Origin: Pseudomonas sp.
GTDB taxonomy: Bacteria; Pseudomonadota; Gammaproteobacteria; Pseudomonadales; Pseudomonadaceae
Assembly (NCBI GenBank): GCA_003525045.1
Contig: DQGF01000370.1
Location: forward strand, 1-23,191
Direction: 5' to 3'
Length of the DNA stretch: 23,191 nt
A model generated the notes under the pieces. That model was not told the origin of the DNA. It saw only the letters and a list, made by a program, of their open reading frames with translations, and did no database searches. Below, piece after piece: positions 8,319-17,366 of the stretch; the first letter of the stretch is position 1; each line of letters begins with the position of its first letter. Position numbers and translations under genes: made by a program.

Positions 8319-8425
8319 GTAGGAGCGAGCTTGCTCGCGAAAAACCTGAGACCGCCGCGGGGTTTCAGGTTTCGAGCGTTATCCTTCGCCTCCTTCGCCT
8401 CCTTCGCCAGCAAGCTCGCTCCTAC
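8319..8425. repeat. REPIN 2 with internal triple tandem repeat
   Basis: The left arm starts at 8319 with GTAGGAGCGAGCTTGCTCGC. The right arm is 8408-8425 and complements the first 17 bp. Between them is a nested stem AACCTGA (8343-8349) with TCAGGTT (8365-8371). Next comes TCCTTCGCC three times in tandem (8382-8408), absent from the other copies here. It lies between the tonB stop and the oxyR start. Confidence 0.85.
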
Positions 8426-8442
8426 AGAAGTTCAGCGGTGTT

Positions 8443-9192
8443 TTAACGCCGGCGTTTTTCCAGCGAATAAACAAAAGGTGCAACAATTTCGATGGAGCCG
8501 TTGTTCAGCATGTCGGCCGGTGGCTTGGGCAGCGGTTGCGCGCGGCGGATCATCTCCAGGGTCGCCCGGTCCAGATCGGCGTTGCCGGAGCGGCCCACCA
8601 GTTCGAACGACAACACGTTACCCTCGGCGTCCACCACGAAGCGCAGGCGGTTCAAACCTTCCTTGCCTCGTGCCTGTGCACTGGCCGGGTACTTTTTGTA
8701 CTTGGCCAGGTGGGCGAGCAGGGTGCCTTGCCAACTGGCCTTGGCCGCTTGCTGCGCCGCCGATGGTCCCGGTGCCGGTTGTGCGGATTTCTCCGTCGGT
8801 GCCTGAGTCGGTTGGGTGTCGGCCGGTTTTTCCTCGGAAGGTTTTTCCTTCGGCGGCTCCGGTTTTTTCTCCACAGGTTTAGGCGGTTGAGGCTTCGGCT
8901 TGGGTTTGACCGGCTTCGGCACGGCAATCTCGGCCTTCGGCGCTTCAGCCAGCTTTGGTATCGGCAGTTCTTCCACCGGAGCCGGTGGCTGTGGCGGCGT
9001 TATCACCTTCGGCGGTGCCGGCGGTGGCGGGGCCGGAACCGGCGCCAACTCGACCATCATCGCCTGCGGCGGCAGCTCGATCGGTGGGCGCGACGTCCAG
9101 TTCAGCGCGAGCGCAATGGCCAGCGCATGGACGCCCAGCACCACGGCCAGGCTCCCGCTGTAACGCGTCAGCTTTTGGCGCGTCGTGATCAT
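8443..9192 (-). CDS. tonB: Energy transducer TonB
   Basis: A 249-aa periplasm-spanning protein that passes proton-motive energy from ExbB-ExbD to outer-membrane receptors for siderophores and other ligands. It has a short cytoplasmic N-terminus, one anchor helix (about 12-31), a long Pro/Lys/Glu-rich spacer (about 42-145), and the C-terminal receptor-binding domain from about 150, with KYKKYPASAQARGKEG and VDAEGNVLSFELVGRSGN. The ATG overlaps the exbD stop by 4 bp (ATGA), a sign of translational coupling. It is the last gene of exbB-exbD-tonB; REPIN 2 follows 17 bp after its stop. Confidence 0.96.
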   Translation of the reverse strand: MITTRQKLTRYSGSLAVVLGVHALAIALALNWTSRPPIELPPQAMMVELAPVPAPPPPAPPKVITPPQPPAPVEELPIPKLAEAPKAEIAVPKPVKPKPKPQPPKPVEKKPEPPKEKPSEEKPADTQPTQAPTEKSAQPAPGPSAAQQAAKASWQGTLLAHLAKYKKYPASAQARGKEGLNRLRFVVDAEGNVLSFELVGRSGNADLDRATLEMIRRAQPLPKPPADMLNNGSIEIVAPFVYSLEKRRR

Positions 9193-9617
9193 TTCTTGAC
9201 TGCCGTCTCGAGTCCGACCAGGCCGACCTTCAGGTAGCCGGCGGAGCGCAGGTTGTCCATCACGCTCATCAGGTCGCCGTAGTCCACGCCTTTATCGGCC
9301 TGGAAGAAGATCGTCGTGTCTTTCTTGCCCTTGGTCTTGGCGTCCAGAGTGGCGCCGAGCGCTTCGGCCTTCACTTCTTCTTCGCCGAGGAACAGACGTT
9401 GGTCAGCTTTCACACTGAGAAACACCGGTTTCTCTGGCCGTGGCGCCGGTTTGGCGGTGGAGGCGGGCAGATCGACCTTGATGTCCACAGTGGCCAGGGG
9501 GGCGGCCACCATGAAGATGATCAACAGCACCAGCATCACGTCGATGAACGGCGTGACATTGATTTCGTGGTTCTCGGCCAGATCGTCGTCCGCGCCTTCT
9601 TTCAAATGCAGGCCCAT
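9189..9617 (-). CDS. exbD: TonB-system stator protein ExbD
   Basis: A 142-aa inner-membrane protein of the ExbB-ExbD proton motor. The single transmembrane helix NVTPFIDVMLVLLIIFMV (about 20-37) carries the essential proton-pathway aspartate at residue 26. It is followed by a periplasmic domain with LSVKADQRLFLGEEEV and DKGVDYGDLMSVMDNLRSAGY. The start is 6 bp past the exbB stop and the stop overlaps tonB, giving a compact three-gene operon. Confidence 0.97.
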   Translation of the reverse strand: MGLHLKEGADDDLAENHEINVTPFIDVMLVLLIIFMVAAPLATVDIKVDLPASTAKPAPRPEKPVFLSVKADQRLFLGEEEVKAEALGATLDAKTKGKKDTTIFFQADKGVDYGDLMSVMDNLRSAGYLKVGLVGLETAVKK

Positions 9618-9623
9618 GGCCGA

Positions 9624-10589
9624 TTACCCCACTTTCACCATGTGCGGTTGCGAGCTGCGCTCAGGCTGGTGGTCGAGGTCGCGGCTGACCAGCAGCAGGA
9701 CTTCTGCCGACGCGTCGGACACCTGCGCCTTGTAACCGGCGATGGAGCGGGCGAATACGTTGTAGATCACCACCGCTGGAATCGCAGCAACCAGACCCAG
9801 TGCGGTTGCCAGCAGGGCCTCGGCGATGCCGGGGGCCACGACGGCGAGGTTGGTGGTCTGGGTTTTGGCGATGCCGATGAAGCTGTTCATGATGCCCCAC
9901 ACGGTGCCGAACAGGCCGACGAACGGCGCAGTAGAACCGATGGTGGCGAGCACGCCGGTGCCACTGCTCATGTTGCGACCGCAGGCAGCAACCAGGCGCT
10001 CGAGGCGGAAGGCGACACGTTCCTTGATGCCTTCTTTCTCGCGGTTGTTGGTCGACAGGCGCATTTCTTCCAGGGCGTCGTGCACCAGCAGGTTGGCGAG
10101 GGTACCGGCCTTGGTGGCTGACGCGCTGGCTTCTTTAAGGGTGGTGGCTTTTTTGAGGTGGACGATCTCGTGGCGCAGACGACGCTTGGCGCCCATCAGC
10201 TCGAAACCCTTGGCGATCCAGATGGTCCAGGTGATGATCGAAGCGATGGCCAGACCGATCATCACGATTTTCACGATGATGTCAGCGTTCTGGTACATGC
10301 CCCATGGCGACAGGTCATGGGCCATGCCCAGGGTGTTGTCGGCTTCGAGGACTTCCGGAACGTCTTCAGCGGTGGTGTCTACGGCCTGGGCCGGGTCGGT
10401 TGCAGCTGGCGTTGCGGCAGAAGCGGCTTGATCGGCCGGTGCCGCAGCCGTAGCGGCCGGGGTGGCAGGCGCTTGTGCGTCAGCGAAAGCGGCGGTTGGC
10501 GCCAGCATCAGGCTGAGCAGCAGGGCGGCCACTGCGCTCCAGGCGCGAGGTCGTTTGGTAGGCGAAGCGGGGAATTGATTGCGTGTCAT
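9624..10589 (-). CDS. exbB: TonB-system proton channel protein ExbB (long form)
   Basis: A 321-aa MotA/TolQ/ExbB family channel subunit. I set the start at ATG 10589 (MTRNQFPAS...); a longer reading frame continues upstream, but that part is low-complexity shadow sequence across the promoter region. The N-terminus has a signal-peptide-like segment (AALLLSLMLAPTAAFA, about 23-38). It is followed by ~60 Ala/Pro/Asp-rich residues, an extra periplasmic extension known from some pseudomonad and Serratia ExbB proteins and absent in E. coli ExbB. The core begins near residue 90, with three membrane helices. The conserved C-terminal block APFVGLFGTVWGIMNSF precedes the last two. Iron regulation is expected, but I do not see a clear Fur box. 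Confidence 0.95.
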   Translation of the reverse strand: MTRNQFPASPTKRPRAWSAVAALLLSLMLAPTAAFADAQAPATPAATAAAPADQAASAATPAATDPAQAVDTTAEDVPEVLEADNTLGMAHDLSPWGMYQNADIIVKIVMIGLAIASIITWTIWIAKGFELMGAKRRLRHEIVHLKKATTLKEASASATKAGTLANLLVHDALEEMRLSTNNREKEGIKERVAFRLERLVAACGRNMSSGTGVLATIGSTAPFVGLFGTVWGIMNSFIGIAKTQTTNLAVVAPGIAEALLATALGLVAAIPAVVIYNVFARSIAGYKAQVSDASAEVLLLVSRDLDHQPERSSQPHMVKVG

Positions 10590-10631
10590 GCTGGCCGGAC
10601 CTGAGAAAGAAAAACGGTAGATGCTCTTCCA

Positions 10632-10645
10632 GGCCTCGTGAGGCC
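10632..10645 (-). promoter_or_regulatory. Small hairpin in the exbB leader
   Basis: GGCCT (10632-10636) and AGGCC (10641-10645) flank a CGTG loop, about 43 bp before the exbB ATG. The sequence is self-complementary, and its role is not known. Confidence 0.3.
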
Positions 10646-10672
10646 GAGAACAAAAGTGGCGGGCATTATTGC

Positions 10673-10698
10673 AAGTAATTCTTGTTAACAAAAGTAAT
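10673..10698. promoter_or_regulatory. Symmetric AT-rich motif in the exbB/epimerase divergent promoter region
   Basis: AAGTAAT occurs at 10673-10679 and again at 10692-10698, on either side of the perfect 10-bp palindrome TTGTTAACAA (10682-10691). The direct repeats are 19 bp apart, nearly two helical turns. It lies between divergent genes, so it could be an operator. It is not a good match to the 19-bp Fur consensus. Confidence 0.35.
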
Positions 10699-10778
10699 AG
10701 AGTATCTTTTTTTCCTGCATTGCTAGCCGCTCGTCCATTGCCGGCGCTAGTCTGTGGCTTTCCGATAGGAGTTTTTTG

Positions 10779-11636
10779 ATGTCCGCGCCTTCTGTTTTGA
10801 TCGCCGGTTGCGGTGATGTCGGCAGTCGTCTGGCCACGCAATTGCTGGCCGAACGATGGCAGGTTTATGGACTGCGTCGCAGTGTTTCACGCTTGCCGAC
10901 CGGGGTCATCGGTGTTGCTGGTGACTTGTTCCGCGAGCAATGTCCGGTCGATTGGCCGAGCGGGCCGCTGGATTATCTGGTGTACAGCGCTGCCGCTACC
11001 GAGCACGACGAGGCGGGTTATCGCGCCGCTTATGTCGAAGGTTTGCAGCATGTGCTGGGCTGGTTGAAGCAGCATGGCCAGAAGCCAAAGCGGGTGCTGT
11101 TTGTGTCCAGCAGCAGTGTTTACGGTCAGCAGGAGGGGGAGTGGGTCGATGAAACTTCGCCGACCATTGCTGCAGGCTATTCAGGTCGCTTGATGCTGGA
11201 AGCAGAACAAGTGGCGCTCCAGAGCGGTATCCCCGCCAGCATCGTTCGCCTGACCGGCATTTACGGTCCGGGCCGTGAGTGGTTGCTGACCCAGGTTCGT
11301 CGGGGGTATCGCGTGGCAATCGATCCGCCGTTGTACGGCAACCGGATTCACGTTGATGACGCGGCAGGGCTGTTGGCGTTTCTGCTGGTGGCGGATCGAC
11401 GCGGTGTGGTGCTGGATGACTTTTATATCGGCGTGGACGACGCGCCTGCACCGCTGGCGGAAGTGGTGGGCTGGTTGCGTGAGTATCTAGGGGTGACTGA
11501 ATGGGCAGAGGATGCGAGCGTGCGTCGCACTGGCAGCAAGCAGTGCAGCAATGCGCGGGCGAAGGCGTTGGGCTGGACGCCGACGTATCCAAGTTATCGC
11601 GAAGGTTATGCCGCCATTCTTGAAGGCCGCTGCTAA
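10779..11636 (+). CDS. YeeZ-like SDR family NAD(P)-binding protein
   Basis: A 285-aa extended-SDR/epimerase-like protein. It opens with a Rossmann nucleotide site (VLIAGCGDVGSR, about 6-17). Further on are VLFVSSSSVYGQQEGEW and the segment YSGRLMLEAE, then IVRLTGIYGPGR. At the SDR Tyr-x-x-x-Lys position the lysine is absent (YSGRL). The same SGRxxLE pattern occurs in E. coli YeeZ, so I place it in that subgroup rather than among true sugar epimerases. ATG 10779 is preferred over TTG 10776 because GGAG is 7 bp upstream of the ATG. It is monocistronic, running into REPIN 3. Substrate unknown. Confidence 0.88.
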   Translation: MSAPSVLIAGCGDVGSRLATQLLAERWQVYGLRRSVSRLPTGVIGVAGDLFREQCPVDWPSGPLDYLVYSAAATEHDEAGYRAAYVEGLQHVLGWLKQHGQKPKRVLFVSSSSVYGQQEGEWVDETSPTIAAGYSGRLMLEAEQVALQSGIPASIVRLTGIYGPGREWLLTQVRRGYRVAIDPPLYGNRIHVDDAAGLLAFLLVADRRGVVLDDFYIGVDDAPAPLAEVVGWLREYLGVTEWAEDASVRRTGSKQCSNARAKALGWTPTYPSYREGYAAILEGRC

Positions 11637-11654
11637 CTTCCAAACGCCCAAAAC

Positions 11655-11754
11655 CACCTGTAGGAGCGAGGCTTGCCCGCGAAGGCGATGTAACAGCCGA
11701 CATAGATGTTGGCAGTTATGACGCCTTCGCGGGCAAGCCTCGCTCCTACAGGTG
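11655..11754. repeat. REPIN 3 (33-bp perfect arms)
   Basis: The arms at 11655-11687 and 11722-11754 are exact reverse complements over 33 bp, with the tip CACCTGTAGGAGCGAGG outward. The 34-bp centre is itself nearly self-complementary, so the whole 100 bp can fold into one long hairpin. It sits between the convergent epimerase and lipoprotein genes. Confidence 0.95.
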
Positions 11755-11777
11755 TTTTGCGTTGGCCTTAAGGCCGG

Positions 11778-12518
11778 TTACTGCTTCTCGAGCAACCACT
11801 TGCGCTCACCCGGCGTGAACTGAGGCATTTCGTCCGCTTTCGCCGTGTTCACAGCCTGGAGAATTTCCAGTTCTTTGCCTTTGCGAGCAAAGATCCAGGT
11901 GTTGCCCTGGCCGTTCAGTTGCAGCCACATGTTGTCATTACCGCCGCTCATCGAAGCGCAATCGCCAGCCAGGCAGAGGGCGTAACGATCGGCGCCGGGC
12001 AGGCCGGCTATCTGGCCGTCAGCCTGGAATTGCACGGTGTTGCCTTCACCGGGCCCATTGACGACTTTCCAGCTGCCGCCCATATAAGAGGAATACAGTG
12101 CGCGCTCGAAACTGGCGCCAAACGGTGCGCCGTCCGGTACCTGAACCTGTGCCCGGTCGAAGACCTGTTCCGGCTCGTTCTCACTGGCGGCCTGGCTCAG
12201 TTGCTTGCCATCGCGCTTCAGCTCACTACCGGAGCTGCCATAAAAATCGACTTTCCAGGCACCGGACTCTTCGCCCAGCAGCTTGCCATCGACGTTTTCA
12301 AAACCGTTGGTGTAGCGGGCCTGACCGGCCTTGGTGTTGACGTCCCATTCCAGGTTCGGGCCATAGGCCTGGAGCGCTTCACGCAGGGGACCGCCTTTGG
12401 ATGCAGCATCGATCGCCACCTGGTTGATCCAGGTGCCGCTGATGTCACGGTCGGCAGGGTTGCTGGCACAACCGCCCAAGAGCAGGGCGACCAGCGAGAG
12501 AGCAAGCGCTTGGCGCAT
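11778..12518 (-). CDS. Conserved lipoprotein of unknown function
   Basis: A 246-aa secreted lipoprotein. The N-terminal signal ends in the lipobox LLGGC, with the lipidated cysteine at residue 17. The next residue is Ala, so export to the outer membrane is expected by the +2 rule. I do not recognise the mature domain. It begins ISGTWINQVAIDAA, similar in style to small lipocalin-like or META-like beta-rich domains, and contains CLAGDC, a likely disulfide pair near residues 182-187. The C-terminus is FTPGERKWLLEKQ. It lies immediately downstream of ridA on the same strand with a hairpin between them. No function is claimed. Confidence 0.82.
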   Translation of the reverse strand: MRQALALSLVALLLGGCASNPADRDISGTWINQVAIDAASKGGPLREALQAYGPNLEWDVNTKAGQARYTNGFENVDGKLLGEESGAWKVDFYGSSGSELKRDGKQLSQAASENEPEQVFDRAQVQVPDGAPFGASFERALYSSYMGGSWKVVNGPGEGNTVQFQADGQIAGLPGADRYALCLAGDCASMSGGNDNMWLQLNGQGNTWIFARKGKELEILQAVNTAKADEMPQFTPGERKWLLEKQ

Positions 12519-12558
12519 GGTGGAATCCTTTCAGAACCCTTTCTTTACAAGATCGGTC

Positions 12559-12582
12559 GGCGCAGCCTTTGAGGGCTGCGCC
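12559..12582 (-). terminator. Hairpin after ridA (possible terminator)
   Basis: GGCGCAGCC (12559-12567) and GGCTGCGCC (12574-12582) form a perfect 9-bp stem with a 6-nt loop, 8 bp beyond the ridA stop. It lacks a T-run on the minus strand, so termination may be partial. Confidence 0.5.
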
Positions 12583-12590
12583 GTACGCAT

Positions 12591-12971
12591 TTACTCGATG
12601 ACCAGGATGGCATCCATTTCAACCTGCGAACCCTTCGGCAGGGCGGCTACACCGATGGCGGCGCGGGCAGGGTAAGGCTGGTCAAAGTACTTGCCCATGA
12701 TCTCGTTGACCTTGGCGAAATGGCTCAGGTCGGTGAGGAAGATGTTCAGTTTGACGATGTCCTTGAACGAACCCCCGGCCGCTTCGGCCACGGCTTTGAG
12801 GTTCTCGAACACCTGGACGGTCTGGGCTTCGAAGCCTTCAACCAGCTCCATGGTTTTTGGGTCCAGAGGAATTTGACCCGACATGTAAACGGTGTTGCCA
12901 GCCTTGATCGCCTGGGAGTAAGTACCGATGGCGGCCGGGGCCTTGTCGCTGGTGATTACAGTCTTTGTCAT
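12591..12971 (-). CDS. ridA: Enamine/imine deaminase RidA
   Basis: A 126-aa Rid (YjgF/YER057c) family trimer that hydrolyses reactive enamines, such as 2-aminoacrylate from serine/threonine dehydratases, and so protects PLP enzymes. The catalytic arginine is at 103 in [14 protein letters not shown]. The other conserved elements are [23 protein letters not shown] (16-38) and the C-terminal [11 protein letters not shown] 12971 is chosen over the longer reading frame because AAGGAG stands just upstream and the length matches the family. It follows spoT by 37 bp, an arrangement conserved in Pseudomonas. Confidence 0.96.
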   Translation of the reverse strand: MTKTVITSDKAPAAIGTYSQAIKAGNTVYMSGQIPLDPKTMELVEGFEAQTVQVFENLKAVAEAAGGSFKDIVKLNIFLTDLSHFAKVNEIMGKYFDQPYPARAAIGVAALPKGSQVEMDAILVIE

Positions 12972-13008
12972 GAATGACTCCTTGTAATGGCTAGGCAATG
13001 TGGGCGAG

Positions 13009-15114
13009 CTATGCACGCATGCGGGTGATGCGAATCACACCGGTCAAGGCGCGCAGTTTTTTGATCACGCGGGCCAGGTGCACGCGGTCGTGCACGCTGA
13101 CCACCAGTTGGACCACGCTGATGCGACCATCACGTTCGTCCATGCTGATTTTTTCGATATTGCCGTCGGCCGCGTTGACGCTGCTGGCCAGCAGGGCGAT
13201 CAGGCCGCGCTGGTGTTCCAGTTCGACGCGCAGTTCAACGTTGAATTCGCCGGTGACATCCTTGGCCCACGAAAGCTGGATGCATTTTTCCGGATTGTGA
13301 CGGATTTCGCTGATGTTGCGGCAGTTGTCCAGGTGCACGACCATGCCTTTGCCTGCGGACAGGTGGCCGACGATCGGGTCCCCGGGGATTGGCGTGCAGC
13401 ACTTGGCATAGCTGAGGACCAGGCCTTCGGTGCCACGAATCGCCAGCGGACCTTCCGCGCTTGGCAACTGTTCGCCTTCGCCGAGCAGGCGACGTGCGAC
13501 CACGTAAGCCATGCGGTTGCCCAGGCCGATGTCTTCGAGCAGATCTTCGATCAATTCAAGACGGTATTCCGCAAGCATGGCCTTGACGCGCTCGGCCGGG
13601 ATTTTGTCCAGGGAGCTGTCGAAACCGTTGAGCACCTTGTTCAGCAGGCGTTCGCCGAGGCTGATGGATTCGGAGCGGCGTTGCAGTTTCAGCGCATGAC
13701 GGATGTGGGTCCGCGCCTTGCCGGTCACCACGAAGTTGAGCCACGCCGGGTTCGGCCGTGCGCCGGGAGCGCTGACGATCTCGACTGTGGAGCCGCTTTG
13801 CAGCGGTTCGGACAGCGGTGCGAGACGGCGATTGATCCGACAGGCAATGCAGCTGTTGCCCACGTCGGTGTGCACCGCATAAGCGAAGTCGACTGCCGTG
13901 GAGCCTTTTGGCAGCTCCATGATCCGGCCTTTGGGCGTGAACACGTAGACCTCGTCCGGAAACAGGTCGATCTTCACGCTCTCGATGAATTCCAGCGAGT
14001 TGCCGGCGCGTTGCTGCATCTCCAGCACGCCTTTGACCCACTGGCGCGCGCGGGCATGGGTGCTTTTCGGTTGCTCGTCGCCGCTGGATTTGTACAGCCA
14101 ATGAGCGGCGATGCCGTTGTTGGCCATCTCCTCCATTTCGCGGGTGCGGATCTGGATCTCGATCGGAACACCGTGCATGCCGAACAGCGTGGTGTGCAGC
14201 GACTGATAGCCGTTAGCCTTGGGGATCGCGATGTAATCCTTGAAACGCCCCGGCAACGGTTTGTACAAATTATGCACCGCACCGAGCACGCGGTAACAGG
14301 TGTCGACCTTGTCGACGATGATCCGAAACGCGTACACGTCCATGATCTCGTTGAAGGCCCGACGCTTGCCGCGCATTTTCTTGTAGATGCCGTAGAGGTG
14401 TTTCTGGCGACCGCTGACCTCGCCCTGAATGCCATCGATGGCTAGGCAGTGACTGAGGGATTCTTCGATCTTGTTGACGATTTCCTTGCGGTTGCCCCGG
14501 GCGCGTTTGACTGCCTGGTAGATCCGTGCGGAACGCATCGGGTGCATCGCCTTGAAGCCGAGGTCTTCGAATTCTATGCGGATGGCGTGCATGCCCAGCC
14601 GGTTGGCGATGGGCGCATAGATTTCCAGGGTTTCCTTGGCGATCCGTCGGCGTTTTTCGCCAGACAGGACTTCCAGCGTGCGCATGTTGTGCAGGCGGTC
14701 GGCGAGCTTTACCAGGATCACGCGAATATCGCGCGCCATGGCCATGGCCATTTTCTGAAAGTTTTCGGCCTGGGCTTCGGCTTTGGTCTCGAAATTCATC
14801 TGGGTCAATTTACTGACCCCGTCGACCAATTCGGCCACGGTTTCGCCGAACTGCGCTTGCAGCGCTTCCTTGGCAATGCCGGTGTCTTCGATCACGTCAT
14901 GTAGCATGGCCGCCATCAGGCTCTGATGGTCCATGTGCATGTCGGCAAGAATGTTCGCTACCGCGAGTGGGTGCGTGACGTACGCCTCACCGCTGCGGCG
15001 GCGCTGGCCATCGTGGGCTTGTTCGGCGTAGAAATACGCTCGACGGACCAGGTTGACCTGGTCCTTGCCGAGGTAGGTCGATAAGCGAGCGGCGAGGGCG
15101 TCTATGCTCGGCAT
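13009..15114 (-). CDS. spoT: Bifunctional (p)ppGpp synthetase/hydrolase SpoT
   Basis: A 701-aa cytosolic stringent-response enzyme. In order: the HD hydrolase domain with HDVIED (72-77) and [12 protein letters not shown] (136-147); the synthetase domain (about 230-350) with GYQSLHTT and [22 protein letters not shown]; a TGS domain (about 386-447) starting [17 protein letters not shown]; and a C-terminal ACT domain (about 625-701). Both hydrolase motifs are intact, so degradation of ppGpp is expected. The start is ATG 15114. It is 57 bp downstream of rpoZ on the same strand, with ridA after it. This grouping links alarmone turnover with the omega subunit, which forms part of a ppGpp site on RNA polymerase. 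Confidence 0.98.
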   Translation of the reverse strand: MPSIDALAARLSTYLGKDQVNLVRRAYFYAEQAHDGQRRRSGEAYVTHPLAVANILADMHMDHQSLMAAMLHDVIEDTGIAKEALQAQFGETVAELVDGVSKLTQMNFETKAEAQAENFQKMAMAMARDIRVILVKLADRLHNMRTLEVLSGEKRRRIAKETLEIYAPIANRLGMHAIRIEFEDLGFKAMHPMRSARIYQAVKRARGNRKEIVNKIEESLSHCLAIDGIQGEVSGRQKHLYGIYKKMRGKRRAFNEIMDVYAFRIIVDKVDTCYRVLGAVHNLYKPLPGRFKDYIAIPKANGYQSLHTTLFGMHGVPIEIQIRTREMEEMANNGIAAHWLYKSSGDEQPKSTHARARQWVKGVLEMQQRAGNSLEFIESVKIDLFPDEVYVFTPKGRIMELPKGSTAVDFAYAVHTDVGNSCIACRINRRLAPLSEPLQSGSTVEIVSAPGARPNPAWLNFVVTGKARTHIRHALKLQRRSESISLGERLLNKVLNGFDSSLDKIPAERVKAMLAEYRLELIEDLLEDIGLGNRMAYVVARRLLGEGEQLPSAEGPLAIRGTEGLVLSYAKCCTPIPGDPIVGHLSAGKGMVVHLDNCRNISEIRHNPEKCIQLSWAKDVTGEFNVELRVELEHQRGLIALLASSVNAADGNIEKISMDERDGRISVVQLVVSVHDRVHLARVIKKLRALTGVIRITRMRA

Positions 15115-15171
15115 GATGACTCCTGCCGTTCGCTGTGATCCCGCGCCTTGCTACGTCGACCAGGCATAGGC

Positions 15172-15435
15172 TTAGACGGCCTCGTTGGACTCGTCCTCGA
15201 ACGCTGCGAACAGCGGTTCGTCTTCGACGATTTCAGCATTGGCGATGAACTCATAGCTCATCAGGCCTTCAGCGATTTCACGCAGCGCTACAACGGTAGG
15301 CTTGTCGTTTTCCCACTGAACCAGTGGCTCTTTGCCGCCGGTGGCCAGTTGACGGGCACGTTTGGTGGACAGCATGACCAGCTCAAAACGGTTTTCCACG
15401 TGGTTTAGGCAGTCTTCAACAGTTACGCGGGCCAT
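15172..15435 (-). CDS. rpoZ: DNA-directed RNA polymerase omega subunit
   Basis: An 87-aa subunit that helps fold the beta-prime subunit and contributes to ppGpp site 1 in proteobacteria. It begins [20 protein letters not shown], the characteristic N-terminal segment, followed by RARQLATGG and [13 protein letters not shown]. The acidic tail ([17 protein letters not shown]) is typical. ATG 15435 has GAGGA upstream; the reading frame continues further 5' without supporting features. It is separated from gmk by 166 bp containing a terminator, so it likely has its own promoter. Confidence 0.97.
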   Translation of the reverse strand: MARVTVEDCLNHVENRFELVMLSTKRARQLATGGKEPLVQWENDKPTVVALREIAEGLMSYEFIANAEIVEDEPLFAAFEDESNEAV

Positions 15436-15498
15436 GGTATTCCTCGGAGCGAATGCAATATGCGCGCTGCCCGGTTGGGCGAGCGGACTCAACAGTTT

Positions 15499-15535
15499 AA
15501 AAAATCACCAGCGTTTAGGGAAGCGCTGATTTTTT
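15499..15535 (-). terminator. Rho-independent terminator between gmk and rpoZ
   Basis: On the minus strand AAAAAATCAGCG pairs with CGCTGGTGATTTTTT, with a 2-nt bulge, and ends in T6. A-runs and T-runs flank both sides. It would end the yicC-gmk transcript about 65-100 bp past gmk. Confidence 0.75.
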
Positions 15536-15601
15536 GCCCAGCTCTTCAACGCGCTATAAGTGCCAATGTAAAGCCCTTGCAACGGTTTTGGGAAGAGCTG
15601 T

Positions 15602-16234
<633 letters not shown>

Positions 16235-17098
16235 TTACTCAATATTCTGCACTTGTTCGCGCATCTGCTCGATCAACACTTTGAGGTTGACCGCAGCCTG
16301 CGTGCTGCGTGGGTCGAAGGCTTTGGAGCCCAATGTATTGGCTTCGCGGTTGAGTTCCTGCATCAGGAAGTCGAGGCGCCGACCGGCAGCGCCACCGGAC
16401 TTGAGTACCCGGCGAACTTCGATGATGTGGGTGCTCAGGCGATCCAGTTCTTCGGCGACGTCGCTTTTTTGCGCGAGCATGACCATTTCCTGCTCCAGCC
16501 GCTGCGGGTCCATTTCGGCCTTCATGTCGGCAAAGCGGTCGAGGACTTTCTGGCGCTGGGTGGCGAGCATCTGCGGGACCAGTTCACGCAGGGTCACCAC
16601 GTCTTCTTCAATAGAGGTCAGTCGATCGTTGATCAACCGCGCCAGCTCCGCGCCTTCACGCTCGCGGCCGGCCTTGAGTTCTTTCAGGCCTTCGTTGAAC
16701 AGCGCCAGGGCTTCGGCATTCAGGGCTTGCGGGTCGGTCGCATCGCCCACCAGCACGCCAGGCCAGGCCAGGACTTCCAGTGGATTCAGTGCGGCCGGAT
16801 TCTTGATCAGGCCGGCGATGGTCTCGGCAGCCGCGACCAATTGCGCGGCGCGCTCGCGATCCACTTGCAGGGGTTTGTCGGTGTTTTCTTCGGTGAAACG
16901 CAGGGTGCATTCGAGCTTGCCCCGGGAAATTCCTTGACGCAGCGCTTCGCGGACCGCGCCTTCGAGGTCGCGAAACGATTCCGGCAGGCGCAAGTGCGGC
17001 TCCAGGTAGCGGCTGTTGACCGAGCGCAGTTCCCAGCTCAGGGTGCCTTGGGCACCGGCTTTTTCGACGCGGGCGAAGGCGGTCATGCTGTGCACCAT
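16235..17098 (-). CDS. YicC family endoribonuclease
   Basis: A 287-aa protein, the same length as E. coli YicC, which has been shown to be an endoribonuclease acting on small RNAs. It opens [11 protein letters not shown] and contains [17 protein letters not shown]. The C-terminal DUF1732 part holds [25 protein letters not shown], its best-conserved stretch. ATG 17098 is used because GAGG stands 7 bp upstream and the length fits; a longer frame to 17134 lacks support. First gene of yicC-gmk and divergent from rph, another RNA-processing enzyme. Confidence 0.92.
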   Translation of the reverse strand: MVHSMTAFARVEKAGAQGTLSWELRSVNSRYLEPHLRLPESFRDLEGAVREALRQGISRGKLECTLRFTEENTDKPLQVDRERAAQLVAAAETIAGLIKNPAALNPLEVLAWPGVLVGDATDPQALNAEALALFNEGLKELKAGREREGAELARLINDRLTSIEEDVVTLRELVPQMLATQRQKVLDRFADMKAEMDPQRLEQEMVMLAQKSDVAEELDRLSTHIIEVRRVLKSGGAAGRRLDFLMQELNREANTLGSKAFDPRSTQAAVNLKVLIEQMREQVQNIE

Positions 17099-17324
17099 GG
17101 AGGTACCTCGCAATTCAGGTCCATGCGTTACCAAAGGTTTCGCGGACCCGATCTATATGAATTTAAGCCCAGAGGCAGCAAAGGCGCAGGATTGTAGCGC
17201 AGTGGGACGGATGCGCCCAAACACACCGTGTGACAAAGAGCTGCAGGCCGTCGGCTATGCTCTATTGCGGGCCTTCAGTCGTCGGCTGGATTTTTTAGAA
17301 GTGCCCAGGCGCGGCCCAGGGCTC

Positions 17325-17330
17325 TATAAT
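17325..17330 (+). promoter_or_regulatory. Candidate -10 element for rph
   Basis: A perfect TATAAT lies 37 bp before the rph ATG, in the 268-bp divergent rph/yicC region. No convincing -35 is seen at 16-18 bp spacing, so the promoter call is tentative. Confidence 0.45.
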
Positions 17331-17366
17331 GCTCCGCAGTTTTCCGTCCCCGTACAGGTATTCCCT

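Noticed and set aside
10660..10700. Fur box upstream of exbB
   Set aside because: The AT-rich stretch does not align acceptably with GATAATGATAATCATTATC; I report only the symmetric motif itself.
10590..10841. 84-residue N-terminal extension of ExbB
   Set aside because: It crosses the divergent promoter region, has no conserved sequence, and the signal-like segment begins shortly after ATG 10589.
13000..14445. 481-codon open frame antisense to spoT
   Set aside because: spoT is unmistakable on the other strand. The antisense frame is explained by G/C-biased third positions and has no family-like motifs or Shine-Dalgarno.
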